Shown here piece by piece: positions 8,968 to 17,145 of a stretch of 64,000 nt of DNA. Where the stretch lies: NCBI GenBank assembly GCA_016200225.1, contig JACQFD010000001.1, positions 124,001 through 188,000 of the forward strand. The letters are read 5' to 3'. The notes under the pieces were generated by a model. It had not been told where the DNA came from. It made no database searches and was given only the letters and a program-made list of their open reading frames with translations. The stretch comes from Planctomycetota bacterium. Its GTDB lineage: Bacteria > Planctomycetota > UBA1135 > JACQFD01. How positions within the stretch are numbered: the stretch's first letter is position 1; each line of letters begins with the position of its first letter. Position numbers and translations under genes: made by a program.

Positions 8968-8996
8968 AATTTAAACTGGTTTAACCAGTTTAAATT
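8968..8996. promoter_or_regulatory. Operator palindrome of the toxin-antitoxin operon
   Basis: AATTTAAACTGG, five bases TTTAA, then CCAGTTTAAATT: perfect 12-bp arms, extendable to 13 with a TTA centre. It ends 7 bp before the antitoxin ATG at 9004. Position and symmetry fit the autoregulatory operator to which Phd/VapB-type antitoxins and toxin complexes bind. Confidence 0.7.
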
Positions 8997-9003
8997 TTTT
9001 ACC

Positions 9004-9276
9004 ATGAATGACTCCCACGGCGAATCGACGAACTCCGTCGTTGGCGCGTTTGACGCAAAAACGCACCTCAGCGAATTATTAGATCGGGTGGAGCGAGAAG
9101 GCGCGTCGATACTTATCACGCGCCACGGCAAGCCGGTTGCGAGACTCGTGCCCTGCGAAAATATTGATACAAAGCGCGTTGCGAAGGCGCTCGCCGCGAT
9201 CGATTCGATCGCAAAAGGCAAATCTCTCAAAGGTACTTCCATTCGCGATTTAATAAATGAAGGACGCAGGTTTTGA
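9004..9276 (+). CDS. Phd/YefM-family antitoxin
   Basis: A 90-residue protein with the Phd/YefM signature: FDAKTHLSELLDRVEREGASILITRHGKPVARLVP (residues about 17-51), which folds into the DNA-binding and dimerisation domain. The basic C-terminal tail (about residues 55-90) is where toxin neutralisation is expected. It neutralises the PIN toxin encoded next, with which it overlaps by four bases (TTGA), and probably represses its own operon through the palindrome just upstream. Confidence 0.88.
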   Translation: MNDSHGESTNSVVGAFDAKTHLSELLDRVEREGASILITRHGKPVARLVPCENIDTKRVAKALAAIDSIAKGKSLKGTSIRDLINEGRRF

Positions 9277-9695
9277 GCTTCGTTCTCGACGCGTCCGTCG
9301 TGCTTGCATGGTGTCTCGACGAAAAACAGTCGGGCGCCGCCCGCCCAATTCGTGAAGCCTTGTTGACCCGCGATGCGCTCGTGCCCGCAATTTGGCCTTT
9401 TGAAGTCTTGAGCGCGCTCCTCGTGGCGGAGCGGCAAAAACGCATCTCACACAAAGAAATCGATCAGTTTCTGGAGGCGCTCGGTCAATTACCAATTCAG
9501 ATTATTAAATTCGATAATAACGACAGCGTCGTTGTCAATGTCAAAGTCCTGGCAAGGAAATATCATATATCAGGTTACGATGCCGCATATTTAGAATTGG
9601 CAAAACGCCTCGCATTACCGCTCGCTTCCTCTGATAACGCGCTGACCAGGGCCGCGGCCGCCGAAGGAATTAGTTGTTTCCCGGCCGAGAATTAA
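9273..9695 (+). CDS. PIN-domain toxin (VapC-type ribonuclease)
   Basis: 140 residues starting at a TTG that overlaps the antitoxin stop codon, which implies translational coupling. Acidic residues of a PIN active site are visible: FVLDASVVLAWCLDE near the N-terminus, PFEVLSALL (Glu) near residue 50, and YDAAYLELAKRLALPLASSDNAL near residues 102-124. PIN toxins are Mg-dependent RNases that typically cut tRNA or rRNA. Length is normal for VapC. The exact RNA target cannot be inferred. Confidence 0.88.
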   Translation: MSFVLDASVVLAWCLDEKQSGAARPIREALLTRDALVPAIWPFEVLSALLVAERQKRISHKEIDQFLEALGQLPIQIIKFDNNDSVVVNVKVLARKYHISGYDAAYLELAKRLALPLASSDNALTRAAAAEGISCFPAEN

Positions 9696-9821
9696 TCCGG
9701 ATCATTCATGAATACCACGAATCTGGCCGCGCACGGTGTAGAAGTGGTTTCATGGACTTCATGAATATTGCCGGTTAAGCGCGGCAAGCGGCAATGCATC
9801 TGTATCTTGTTCGCGGATTTG

Positions 9822-10211
9822 TCAACTAAGTAATGTTGCAATCGGCACAACGTGAATATTATTTCCGAGTTCCAATTGCTCCGCGCCGCCATAGGCAAGG
9901 ATAAGTTTTTTTGGACCGTTCGTATTTTGCGCGAGAGAGCGCAGCCCGGAAAGATCATCGTCGTTAAACGTTGTGGCGGCTTTCACTTCGATAGTAATGA
10001 TAGCCCGCCCATGAGTTATGACAAAGTCAACTTCGTGCCGGCCCTGAATATTCCAAAAATGTAATCTAGCATCGGGTTTGTGCGTTGCGAGAATCGCGTC
10101 GAGATTCTGTGCTACAAATGTTTCAAAAAGCGGTCCGCGCATGGGCTCGTCGTCGGCGGGACCCAACCTCTGGACTCCCGCGAGGTGGGCAGTCAGGCCG
10201 CTGTCGATTTT
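9822..10211 (-). pseudogene. C-terminal remnant of a DUF4143 AAA ATPase
   Basis: The reverse strand is open for about 129 codons after a TGA at 10214-10212, reading KIDSGLTAHLAG, then DEPMRGPLFETFVAQNL, RHEVDFVITHGRAIITIEVKA and HVVPIATLLS. This matches the last third of DUF4143 ATPases: the DTGLAAYL motif, the R(G)PLFE(T/N)FV motif and the C-terminal PD-(D/E)xK-like nuclease fold with EVDFV...IEVKA. The N-terminal Walker A/B half is absent from the upstream sequence. An intact but divergent relative lies at 15246-16412. It could still be translated from an internal start, but it is best seen as a decayed gene. Confidence 0.75.
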
Positions 10212-10522
10212 TCACGCCCTTTCATTTGCCGGCCGATTCCCTAATTAGGACAGTGCCAATCGCCCGACACGCAAGTGTTTCTGTTACATTGCGCAGAAGC
10301 GCGAAATTCGCGGAGCCGGATAATGAGAATCGCCCCGGCTGGCGATCACGATCGACTGCGCGTCGCGAGGTCGATAGCTGGTCATATTCCGCCTTAGCGT
10401 GGCGGATTATGACACAAACTCTTTTCGCGTTCGAGAGGAGGATCTGCGCAAGATTCCCGCGCGCCGTTCAGCGCGTCCGTCAACGCCCGTTTATTATTCT
10501 AAATATTCCGGCCAATGGGGAT
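10212..10522. other. Intergenic stretch without a supported gene
   Basis: 311 bp between the DUF4143 remnant and the aminotransferase. It holds AGGACAGTGCC (near 10246), which resembles a half of the GGGACAGGCAC elements described at 14354 and 16457. No gene, tRNA or strong hairpin was recognised. Confidence 0.4.
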
Positions 10523-11857
10523 CTACCCCCCGAACGCCTTCTCCAATCTTCCGAACGCCGCCTGAATTTCGGCGAGCGACACCGCGCCGACGCTGAGTCG
10601 AAACCAGCCGGAATCTTCGCGAACGCCGAAGGCTTGGAATGGCACGAGCGCGAATCCGGCCTTATCTAATAAAAATTCGCGGATCTCTTCGTTAGTTTTA
10701 AAGACTCCAGCGCTGCCGGGAACGGGTTTGCCGATGAGATTGAAACGAATGGTTAAATAAATCGCGCCCTGCGGCGGAACGGCTTCGACGGGGACGCCGC
10801 GCGCGCGCAATTTTTCGATTCCCTGATACGAGGCCTCCAATCTTAACGAAACCTGCTCGAGCATTTTTGTATGAAATGCGTCGGCGATTTCAAAGTTTTC
10901 GAGCAATTTCGCGCTCGCGACCTGTTCCGCGCGCGGCGCCCACGCGCCGACGTGGCCGACGACGTCGCGCATCCTCGACACGATCGCGGCGGGTCCGACG
11001 ATCCAGCCAACGCGCAGTCCCGTCGCGCAAAACGATTTCGAGATCGCGTCGACAAATATTACATAAGGCGCGCATTCGGGGACGAGGCGCACCGGCGTTT
11101 CATGTCGAAAGCCGCGAAATGTAAGATCGCGATACACTTGATCATACATTAAATAAAGCGGGCGCCGGCCCGACTTCTCGCGCCGCGCGTTTTCTTCGAC
11201 GAGAAACTCCCCGAGCGCGCGCACTTCGCTTTCGTTCATAACAGTTCCCGTGGGATTCACGGGCGTGCTGAGCGCGAGCAGGCGGGCGTCCTTGAGGGCG
11301 TTCTTTAACATCGACGCCGTCGGCAGAAAATTAGTATCCGGCCCGACGGGGATTTCGATCGCTTTCGCGCCGACGAGGTGCGCGTAATGATTATTATTCC
11401 ACGAAGGCACGGGATAGCACACCGTTTCGCCCGGATCGACGATCGCGCGATACGTGGCATAAATGCACGGCCGCGCGCCGCTTGCAATTAGTATGGAATC
11501 GAGAGGATACGCAATGCCAAGCCGCTCGCGATAAACGCGTTGCACGGCTTTCCGGAGTTCGGGCATGCCGTCGCTCGGCGGATAATTAGTCTCGCCGCGC
11601 TCGAGAGCCTTGTGCGTTTCGTCCGCGAGGAATTGTGGTATCGGAAACTGCTTCGGCGCGAAATCGCCGACGGTAAGATTACAAACTTCGCGTCCGCCCG
11701 CGATGAGCGCGCGCACTTGCCCGGCGATTTTTAGTATCTCGGAGCCGACGAGCCCCATGGCCATGGCGGAAAGTCCACGTTGCGCTTCGCGCGCGCCGCA
11801 GTCGGCGGGGATTTCGACGGCCGCTCGGTCCGTTCCGGAAGTGGTTCCAACAGTCAC
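10523..11857 (-). CDS. PLP-dependent aminotransferase, class I/II
   Basis: 444 residues. Seen: LTVGDFAPKQFPIPQFL, ETNYPPSDGMPELRKAVQ, IASGARPCIYATYRAIVDPGETVCYP, LSTPVNPTGTVM (the NPTG loop), YLMYDQVYRDLTF (the D-x-x-Y PLP pair), DAISKSFCATGLRVGW (Schiff-base lysine) and GWFRLSVGA (substrate-carboxylate arginine). The fold is complete and all core residues are present, so it should be active. The substrate is not clear; it is longer than a typical aspartate aminotransferase and belongs to a divergent branch. The first 25 or so residues may be dispensable: an alternative start is the ATG at MAMGLVGSEIL. It stands alone, with a run of 11 A (11904-11914) just upstream. Confidence 0.88.
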   Translation of the reverse strand: MTVGTTSGTDRAAVEIPADCGAREAQRGLSAMAMGLVGSEILKIAGQVRALIAGGREVCNLTVGDFAPKQFPIPQFLADETHKALERGETNYPPSDGMPELRKAVQRVYRERLGIAYPLDSILIASGARPCIYATYRAIVDPGETVCYPVPSWNNNHYAHLVGAKAIEIPVGPDTNFLPTASMLKNALKDARLLALSTPVNPTGTVMNESEVRALGEFLVEENARREKSGRRPLYLMYDQVYRDLTFRGFRHETPVRLVPECAPYVIFVDAISKSFCATGLRVGWIVGPAAIVSRMRDVVGHVGAWAPRAEQVASAKLLENFEIADAFHTKMLEQVSLRLEASYQGIEKLRARGVPVEAVPPQGAIYLTIRFNLIGKPVPGSAGVFKTNEEIREFLLDKAGFALVPFQAFGVREDSGWFRLSVGAVSLAEIQAAFGRLEKAFGG

Positions 11858-11903
11858 GAATATTAAATTAATTCCAGGTTGCGATTGTTAATGTTAAAAT
11901 ATC

Positions 11904-11914
11904 AAAAAAAAAAA
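11904..11914 (-). terminator. Possible poly-T terminator after the Lys/Pro-rich gene
   Basis: On the minus strand the stop of the gene at 11927-12676 is followed by a weak CGCG-TAATT-CGCG stem and then eleven T. The stem is short, so termination strength is doubtful. Confidence 0.35.
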
Positions 11915-11926
11915 CGGAATCGCGAA

Positions 11927-12676
11927 TTACGCGAGTTCGAGATCGACGGCCTTGATCGGCACGTGCACCAGTATCAAATCGCCGTCGCGTTCGAGTTGCG
12001 CTTCGGCGCGCGACGACAATGCAACCAATAAAAACTTCGTCGCCTGGCGGCGCGCCTCGCCTTCCAGTTTCGACAGTTCCGAGACCGGCACGGCTTTTAA
12101 TAATTCCGACGAATCGGCGAGCGTGACGCGGCGGCCGGCGAGATGGCGCCGCGCGATTTCGCAGCCTTTTAACGAAAAACGATAGGTCCGCGGATTCTTA
12201 GGATCGCGTTTGCGCGGCCGGCTCACTTCAATTCCGTCGGGATGCGTCGTAACTGTATATTTTGCGCGCGCGACTACAATTTCCTGAACGTTCGCCGGAA
12301 GCACGGGTTTCGGCGGTTTCGGCCGCCGTTGAAAACCGCCGCTCGAATAAACGGGCGTCGCGGCTGCGCCGGGAATCACTGCTGCGCCGGGAATCACTGC
12401 TGCGGCAGGTGGGGCGCCCGCGCCGGGGATCGGTGTCGCGGTCGGCATTATGGGCGGCAGCAACTCCACGACTTCGGCGATCTCGAGCGGCAGCTCCGGA
12501 ACCTTGACCTCGACGGGCGGCGGCAGCGGCGGCGGAACGGATTTTCGAACAACTTCCGCGGGCTTCGTTTCCACCGCAAGTTTTTCGATCTTCGCCGGTT
12601 TTGTAGCTTTCTTTTCCGCCTTTGCGGGCTTCTTTATTTTAGCTTTCTCGGGCTTTTCCTTGGACGGTTTGGGCAT
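11927..12676 (-). CDS. Lys/Pro/Ala-rich protein of unknown function
   Basis: 249 residues. The first 50 are very rich in Lys, Ala and Glu (PKPSKEKPEKAKIKKPAKAE), resembling histone-H1-like tails. Next comes a Pro/Val/Ala linker with short repeats (AAVIPGA twice), then a compact C-terminal domain from about residue 128 (VQEIVVARAKYTVTTHPDGIEV) that includes an RTYRFSLKGCEIARRHLAGRRV stretch. There is no signal peptide, so it is presumably cytoplasmic. The tail suggests nucleic-acid binding, but this is inference and the C-terminal domain was not recognised. The sigma factor at 45078-46160 carries a similar Lys/Pro/Ala tail. Confidence 0.6.
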   Translation of the reverse strand: MPKPSKEKPEKAKIKKPAKAEKKATKPAKIEKLAVETKPAEVVRKSVPPPLPPPVEVKVPELPLEIAEVVELLPPIMPTATPIPGAGAPPAAAVIPGAAVIPGAAATPVYSSGGFQRRPKPPKPVLPANVQEIVVARAKYTVTTHPDGIEVSRPRKRDPKNPRTYRFSLKGCEIARRHLAGRRVTLADSSELLKAVPVSELSKLEGEARRQATKFLLVALSSRAEAQLERDGDLILVHVPIKAVDLELA

Positions 12677-12775
12677 CGGTGGTTTTTAATTTTCGCCGCG
12701 GATTCGATTCGCGTCAACTTTAGTTCGGCCGCCCGCGCGTGTTTCCAAGAGGCCGGCGCTAAGATTTGCCGGAGC

Positions 12776-14305
12776 ATGATGCCACACTTTCACGCACTGC
12801 CGGTATGCGGCGTTCTTTTATTAACGTCCTGCGGAATCGCGAATCGCGGCAACCCCGCCGGTTTTCCTGAGATCGCGCGCACTGTGAGCGCCCGCTCGGG
12901 AAGGGCGACTTCGAATGCGCCGCAGAACCCGTCCAATCGAGATAACATTTGGGTGCCCGCGGGCGAATCGCGAACGATTCTCGACGTATCCGGCTCCGGA
13001 GTGATCCGGCACATCTGGCTCACGTTCGCCGAATCGGGACCGAGCTGGCTTTCGAAGGACGGCGCGGCCGCGCCCGATGAAGTCGTGATTCGTGCATACT
13101 GGGATGGCTCCGCGACGCCGTCCGTGGAGGCGCCGCTCGGCGATTTTTTTGCCGCGGGATTCGGAAAACGCGCCGAAGTGAACTCGGCGATGGTGCAGGT
13201 GCAGGGCGGCGACGCTTATAACTGTTATTGGCCGATGCCGTTTCGAAAATCGGCGAAAATTACAATAACAAACGAGAGCGCGCGGCCGTTCGCGGCGTTT
13301 TATTATAATATTAACTATTCGTTGCAGGAAGTTCCGGAGGATTTTGCTTATTTTTGCGCGCGCTACCGCCGCGAGTTTCCGACGCGGCTCGGCGGAGACT
13401 ACAAAATCGCCGAAATTACAGGCCAGGGCCACTACGTCGGAACCGTTTTTTCCGTGCGCACGCGAAGCCCCGAGTGGTTCGGCGAAGGCGACGAGAAATT
13501 TTATATCGACGGCGAAACGACGCCGTCGATCCAGGGTACCGGTACCGAAGATTATTTTCTAAATGCGTGGGGCCTCGAGAAATGTAATTTTCCATATTTC
13601 GGCGTTCCGATTCTCGAGGGCGACTGGGGCGAGGTCGGCGCGCGCATGTGCGCCTATCGCTGGCATATTCCCGATCCGGTTTATTTTAGTAAATCATTGA
13701 GACTGGAAATCGAACATTACGGATGGATGTCGGCCGACGAAACGAAAAGCGGCAAAGTCGAGGGTTTCGTCGAACGCGAGGATGATTTCGCGACCGTCGC
13801 TTTTTGGTATCAAAAAGGCCAGCCGTTCGTATTCGAAACATTGCCGCCGCTCGCGGAAAGGCGATTTCCGAATCTCGATTTGATTGTCGAAGGCCGCGAA
13901 TTGTTAAATGGCGCCGCCGCGAGAGGCGGAACGATGAATTTACAAAAAGGCGCTTCATGGACGGGCGACGGACAGGTGTTTCTCGACGCGCCGACCGCCG
14001 ACGCGAGCTTTACATTAAAATTCAACGTCGAAAAACAGGAACGCCGCCGCCTCGTCATCCCGATCACGCACTCCTTCGATTTCGGAATCTATCAAATCCT
14101 TCTCGACGGCGAACCTCTCGGCGACCCCATCGATTTTTACAATTCCTCCGTCGACGTCCGCGAACACTTCTTCAGCGACCGCGCGCTCGCGAGCGGCGAT
14201 CATACAATTGCATTTGTGTGCAAAGGCAAGAATACCGCGTCGAAGGGTTATAAGTTGGGTGTGGATTCCGTGAGGTTGAGGGAGAGGTCGGGGAGGAAGA
14301 GGTAA
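12776..14305 (+). CDS. DUF2961 (GH172-type) lipoprotein
   Basis: About 509 residues. The start is taken at ATG 12776 (or 12779), with GGAG at 12771-12774, because it opens a lipoprotein signal (PVCGVLLLTSCG); the frame is open much further upstream but lies opposite the neighbouring gene. The DUF2961 core is evident: ESRTILDVSGSGVIRHIWLTF, VIRAYWDGSATPSVEAPLGDFF, FRKSAKITITNES, FYYNINYSL, DGETTPSIQGTGTEDYFLNAWG and RMCAYRWHIPDPVYFSKSLRLEIEH. DUF2961 proteins founded glycoside hydrolase family GH172, which includes enzymes acting on difructose dianhydride and arabinan. A further domain of about 120 residues (from about position 385) resembles a carbohydrate-binding beta domain. Predicted periplasmic or outer-membrane glycan hydrolase; substrate unknown. 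Divergent from the gene at 12676. Confidence 0.85.
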   Translation: MMPHFHALPVCGVLLLTSCGIANRGNPAGFPEIARTVSARSGRATSNAPQNPSNRDNIWVPAGESRTILDVSGSGVIRHIWLTFAESGPSWLSKDGAAAPDEVVIRAYWDGSATPSVEAPLGDFFAAGFGKRAEVNSAMVQVQGGDAYNCYWPMPFRKSAKITITNESARPFAAFYYNINYSLQEVPEDFAYFCARYRREFPTRLGGDYKIAEITGQGHYVGTVFSVRTRSPEWFGEGDEKFYIDGETTPSIQGTGTEDYFLNAWGLEKCNFPYFGVPILEGDWGEVGARMCAYRWHIPDPVYFSKSLRLEIEHYGWMSADETKSGKVEGFVEREDDFATVAFWYQKGQPFVFETLPPLAERRFPNLDLIVEGRELLNGAAARGGTMNLQKGASWTGDGQVFLDAPTADASFTLKFNVEKQERRRLVIPITHSFDFGIYQILLDGEPLGDPIDFYNSSVDVREHFFSDRALASGDHTIAFVCKGKNTASKGYKLGVDSVRLRERSGRKR

Positions 14306-14353
14306 GTTATCAATAAGAATCACACCACCCCATCGCTAAATCCGGAATTGGGT

Positions 14354-14402
14354 GGGACTGGCGCTTCGGGTTGGCCGAAGGCCAAGCCGAAGTGCCTGTA
14401 CG
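14354..14402. repeat. REP-like palindromic element, imperfect
   Basis: GGGACTGGCGCTTCGG and CCGAAGTGCCTGTAC flank GTTGGCCGAAGGCCAAG, itself a small hairpin (TTGGCC...GGCCAA). A further half element GGGACTGGCACC begins near 14413. The ends match those of the element at 16457-16543, so this is a dispersed intergenic repeat family. Confidence 0.6.
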
Positions 14403-14538
14403 TTTTTGTAATGGGACTGGCACCTTGGTTTTTCATATTCCCAACCAGGGTCGTCGACACGGTTCCGAATTAGTATGACACCATCGAATGTGGACCGGTC
14501 TCACTCTCGTCTCCGGAAATATGCGCGAATCGAGATTA

Positions 14539-15168
14539 CTAACGATCATGCGCTTCAATCCACGCATCGGAGATCGCTACGACCCGGCCATTCAGAGGTA
14601 TGATCATTTCGACTTCTTTGCGCAAACCCTTCCAAGTGTTACGAAAGTTGCGGTAATCCTTCGACCAACTATCCTGAACCGACGAAATTGACTCGCTCGC
14701 CGTCAAGAATACTGTGCCGTTTTGTGTACATACAACGCTTGGATTCGCTTCGGCGATTTCATGGTGACTTATTAGTTCGCTGGTTTTTTCATGCCGCTTG
14801 ATCATTATTTTCATTTGTGCGGCGTGTATCATATCGAAAACGCGTTCTCCTTTGTAATATTCCGGTTCCAGCCAACATTTTTCGAGCAAATCGGTCGCAA
14901 TCGAACGATCCAGTTCGACCTCATAGTATGGAGGTCCGCCATTCAATCTGTCTTGACTCCATAACACTCGCCCTTCGGAGTTTAGGTACGTTACGAGTCT
15001 GGTTCCGCCGACGCTCGACGACGAGTGCACTTCGACCAAGACCGCGATTTCGCTGCTATTGTTTTTGGGGCTATTTGTTTCATGGCTGCAAGCCGCGGGA
15101 GGTACTGTCAGCGTCATCGAGATCAAACTAATTTTAGTGAGCGAATTCCGCTTGTACCTGCGAAACAT
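14539..15168 (-). CDS. Hypothetical lipoprotein
   Basis: 209 residues from the ATG at 15168-15166, which has CGGAG immediately upstream and opens a lipoprotein-like signal (basic MFRRYKRNSL, hydrophobic stretch, TVPPAACS). An in-frame start 126 bp upstream would overlap the neighbouring DUF4143 gene and lacks a signal. The mature part contains GGTRLVTYLNSEGRVLWSQD and a Trp/Lys-rich C-terminal stretch but no motif that was recognised. Base composition is more even than in the housekeeping genes, suggesting an accessory gene. Function unknown. Confidence 0.55.
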   Translation of the reverse strand: MFRRYKRNSLTKISLISMTLTVPPAACSHETNSPKNNSSEIAVLVEVHSSSSVGGTRLVTYLNSEGRVLWSQDRLNGGPPYYEVELDRSIATDLLEKCWLEPEYYKGERVFDMIHAAQMKIMIKRHEKTSELISHHEIAEANPSVVCTQNGTVFLTASESISSVQDSWSKDYRNFRNTWKGLRKEVEMIIPLNGRVVAISDAWIEAHDR

Positions 15169-15245
15169 ACTCCGAACGTAATGACATCGAAATAATTCGG
15201 GGACGGCGTTTATTAATAATTGAAATTGGAGCTTCATAATAAATA

Positions 15246-16412
15246 TCACCCCGCCAGCCCGATCTCCGCGAGCCCCGCCCGCCAATGTACACATTTTGTT
15301 CGTCCGATAATCTTAGCGTGAGGATCCAGCGATAATAATAGCGTTTTCGAATCCTTCACATCGTTTGTGATGGATTCGATTTTATGTACGTCTTCGGTGT
15401 TCATTTGTTCCGCGGACTTGATTTCGATAAATATCGGCGGATCTCCCGCGCGATCGAGTATCAGATCCACTTCGACGCCGGCTTGGGTGCGCAGGAAGGA
15501 ACATCGATAGTTCGTTCGACGGTAGGAATTCAATCGATGAATTTCAGTAATCACGAAATGTTCAAACGCCTTTCCGAATGCATACGTTCGCGGGACGATT
15601 CGCGAATGCAATGTTCCCTCGATGCCGCGTTTCACGCCGGGATCGAAGAAATAAAATCTCGGGGCCTGCGTCTGGGTTTTTCGCACGGATTTATGATAGG
15701 ATTCCAGATGGAATCCGATCAGCGTATCTTCCAGGACGGAATAGTAATTTTTAACCGTTTTGTCGTCGACGCCGACGTCGCGCGCGATTTTTGCATGATT
15801 CACGGGTTCGCCGTTCATTTGCGCGGCGATCTCCAGAAATCGTCGAAATGGTGGCAGCGCGCGAAGCACCTGCTCGGCGATGACTTCTTCGCGGACGTAT
15901 GTGTGGGCGTAGGCGGCTAGGAATTCCCGCCGATCGACGTCGGTTTCCAATGCATAGATTCCGGGAAGGGTCCCAAAGTTGAGCGCCGTTTCCAATTGAA
16001 ACTTTTCGCCGAGTTCACCGGAAGTAAGCGGAAATAGATTATATACAAATGCCCGGCCCGCGAGGAGATTTGCGCCGCCTCTTCTTAATTTTCGCGCGCT
16101 TGATCCTGAAAGTGCGAATTTAATTTTATATTTTAACATTGCGTGCTGGACAAGATCTAACAGTTCTGGAATCTTCTGAACTTCATCGAGAACGATCCAC
16201 TCCACGTTCGGCGGCAGTGCTTCGATGCGTTCGAGCAGGCTCTCCGGTCTGCGGACCAGCGGATCGAATTCCGACGGAAGCAGTAGATCGATGTAGATTG
16301 CCTCGCCGGGGGAGGAGAACTGTTGCTTTAGAAACGTACTTTTGCCCGTTCCACGCGCGCCAAAGAGGAAGTAACTACTTGTTTTTAATATGGTTATGTC
16401 GCGTCGGAACAT
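15246..16412 (-). CDS. AAA ATPase with C-terminal DUF4143 domain
   Basis: 388 residues, full length for the family. Walker A GARGTGKST at residues 18-26, Walker B with sensor context EWIVLDEVQKIPELLDLVQ, and SGSSARKLRRGGANLLAGRAF, the arginine-rich sensor segment typical of this family. A winged-helix-like part follows (VNHAKIARDVGVDDKTVKNYYSVLEDT). The C-terminal DUF4143 domain has FFDPGVKRGI, FGKAFEHFVITEI and a PD-(D/E)xK-like signature (AGVEVDLILD...IFIEIKSAE). The family is widespread and often accessory; its role is unproven, with proposals including nucleic-acid processing and stress or defence functions. GGAG lies 1-2 bases before the start. A decayed relative is at 9822-10211. Confidence 0.9.
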   Translation of the reverse strand: MFRRDITILKTSSYFLFGARGTGKSTFLKQQFSSPGEAIYIDLLLPSEFDPLVRRPESLLERIEALPPNVEWIVLDEVQKIPELLDLVQHAMLKYKIKFALSGSSARKLRRGGANLLAGRAFVYNLFPLTSGELGEKFQLETALNFGTLPGIYALETDVDRREFLAAYAHTYVREEVIAEQVLRALPPFRRFLEIAAQMNGEPVNHAKIARDVGVDDKTVKNYYSVLEDTLIGFHLESYHKSVRKTQTQAPRFYFFDPGVKRGIEGTLHSRIVPRTYAFGKAFEHFVITEIHRLNSYRRTNYRCSFLRTQAGVEVDLILDRAGDPPIFIEIKSAEQMNTEDVHKIESITNDVKDSKTLLLSLDPHAKIIGRTKCVHWRAGLAEIGLAG

Positions 16413-16456
16413 ACTCCGTAATTCTATGCGAAATCCGGAGTGTAGTCAACTGTAAT

Positions 16457-16543
16457 GGGACAGGCACCCGGATTCTTGCGCCGACGGCACAAGAATCCGC
16501 GCGCCAGTCCCCGACTTTGCGCAAAAGCCGAAGTGCCTGTCCC
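16457..16543. repeat. 87-bp palindromic element with 11-bp perfect inverted ends
   Basis: Starts GGGACAGGCAC and ends GTGCCTGTCCC, exact reverse complements. Inside is a second hairpin, GGATTCTTG...CAAGAATCC. It lies between the DUF4143 gene and the Smr gene. Related but shorter forms occur at 14354-14402 and 14413. It looks like a non-autonomous repeat (REP or MITE-like). Confidence 0.7.
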
Positions 16544-16552
16544 TCTTCGGTC

Positions 16553-17095
16553 TTACCTCTGCCCCGGCCACTCTCCGCGCCGCGGGTCCGCTTTTTTGTA
16601 TGATTTAACAATTCCGGGTTTGCCGTAGCGTTTGCCGAGTTCGTCTTCGACTTTTTTCACGGCGGCGTCTTCGTCGGGGTTGGCCATTTTCCCAATGCGG
16701 CGGGCCAGGATTTTGCGCGTCGGTTCGCCGGTTGTGTCGCGCAATGGTTTCGGGCCGAATGCCGCGTCGTTGCGGGCGAGTTCGAGGGCGAGTGTGACGC
16801 GGACGCAGCCGCCGTTGCCGTTCAGAGCCTTCGTCTGCTCGCCGAATTCGAGACGCCGGATCGCGGAATTTGGCGTCGCGGAGAGCGCCTTCAAAAATTC
16901 GCGCGCGCGCCGCGCGAGGCTCGACGCGCCGTCGTCGCTGTGGTTGCCCATGCCGTGAATAAATACAATCTTTTTCGTTTTTGTATCAAACGCGCGGCGC
17001 AGCTCGTCCTGAATGCGCGCCGTCACTTCCGCGACGGTGAGGCCGTGGAGATCACAAAAAAGATCGTCGTTTGGACTCGGGGCGGGCAATTTCAT
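16553..17095 (-). CDS. Smr-domain protein
   Basis: 180 residues if started at MKLPAPSPN (ATG 17095-17093); an in-frame ATG at 17140 would add 15 residues but leaves only 5 bp to the divergent start at 17146. The Smr hallmark DLHGLTVAEVTARIQDELRRAF lies near the N-terminus, with IVFIHGMGN about 25 residues later (equivalent to the IxHGxG motif). Smr domains are found in MutS2 and in stand-alone proteins and can nick nucleic acids; here it is stand-alone with a long basic C-terminal tail. The substrate is unknown. Confidence 0.8.
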   Translation of the reverse strand: MKLPAPSPNDDLFCDLHGLTVAEVTARIQDELRRAFDTKTKKIVFIHGMGNHSDDGASSLARRAREFLKALSATPNSAIRRLEFGEQTKALNGNGGCVRVTLALELARNDAAFGPKPLRDTTGEPTRKILARRIGKMANPDEDAAVKKVEDELGKRYGKPGIVKSYKKADPRRGEWPGQR

Positions 17096-17145
17096 GTTCA
17101 GAATTCGGGCGGCTTCACGAAATAATACAATCTGACACATCCACC

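Noticed and set aside
12242-12775. N-terminal extension of the DUF2961 protein
   Set aside because: This part is the antisense of the Lys/Pro-rich gene and contains no family sequence; the lipoprotein signal begins at 12776.
15169-15294. Longer start for the lipoprotein at 14539-15168
   Set aside because: It would overlap the DUF4143 gene by 49 bp and hide the signal sequence; the ATG at 15168 has GGAG directly upstream.
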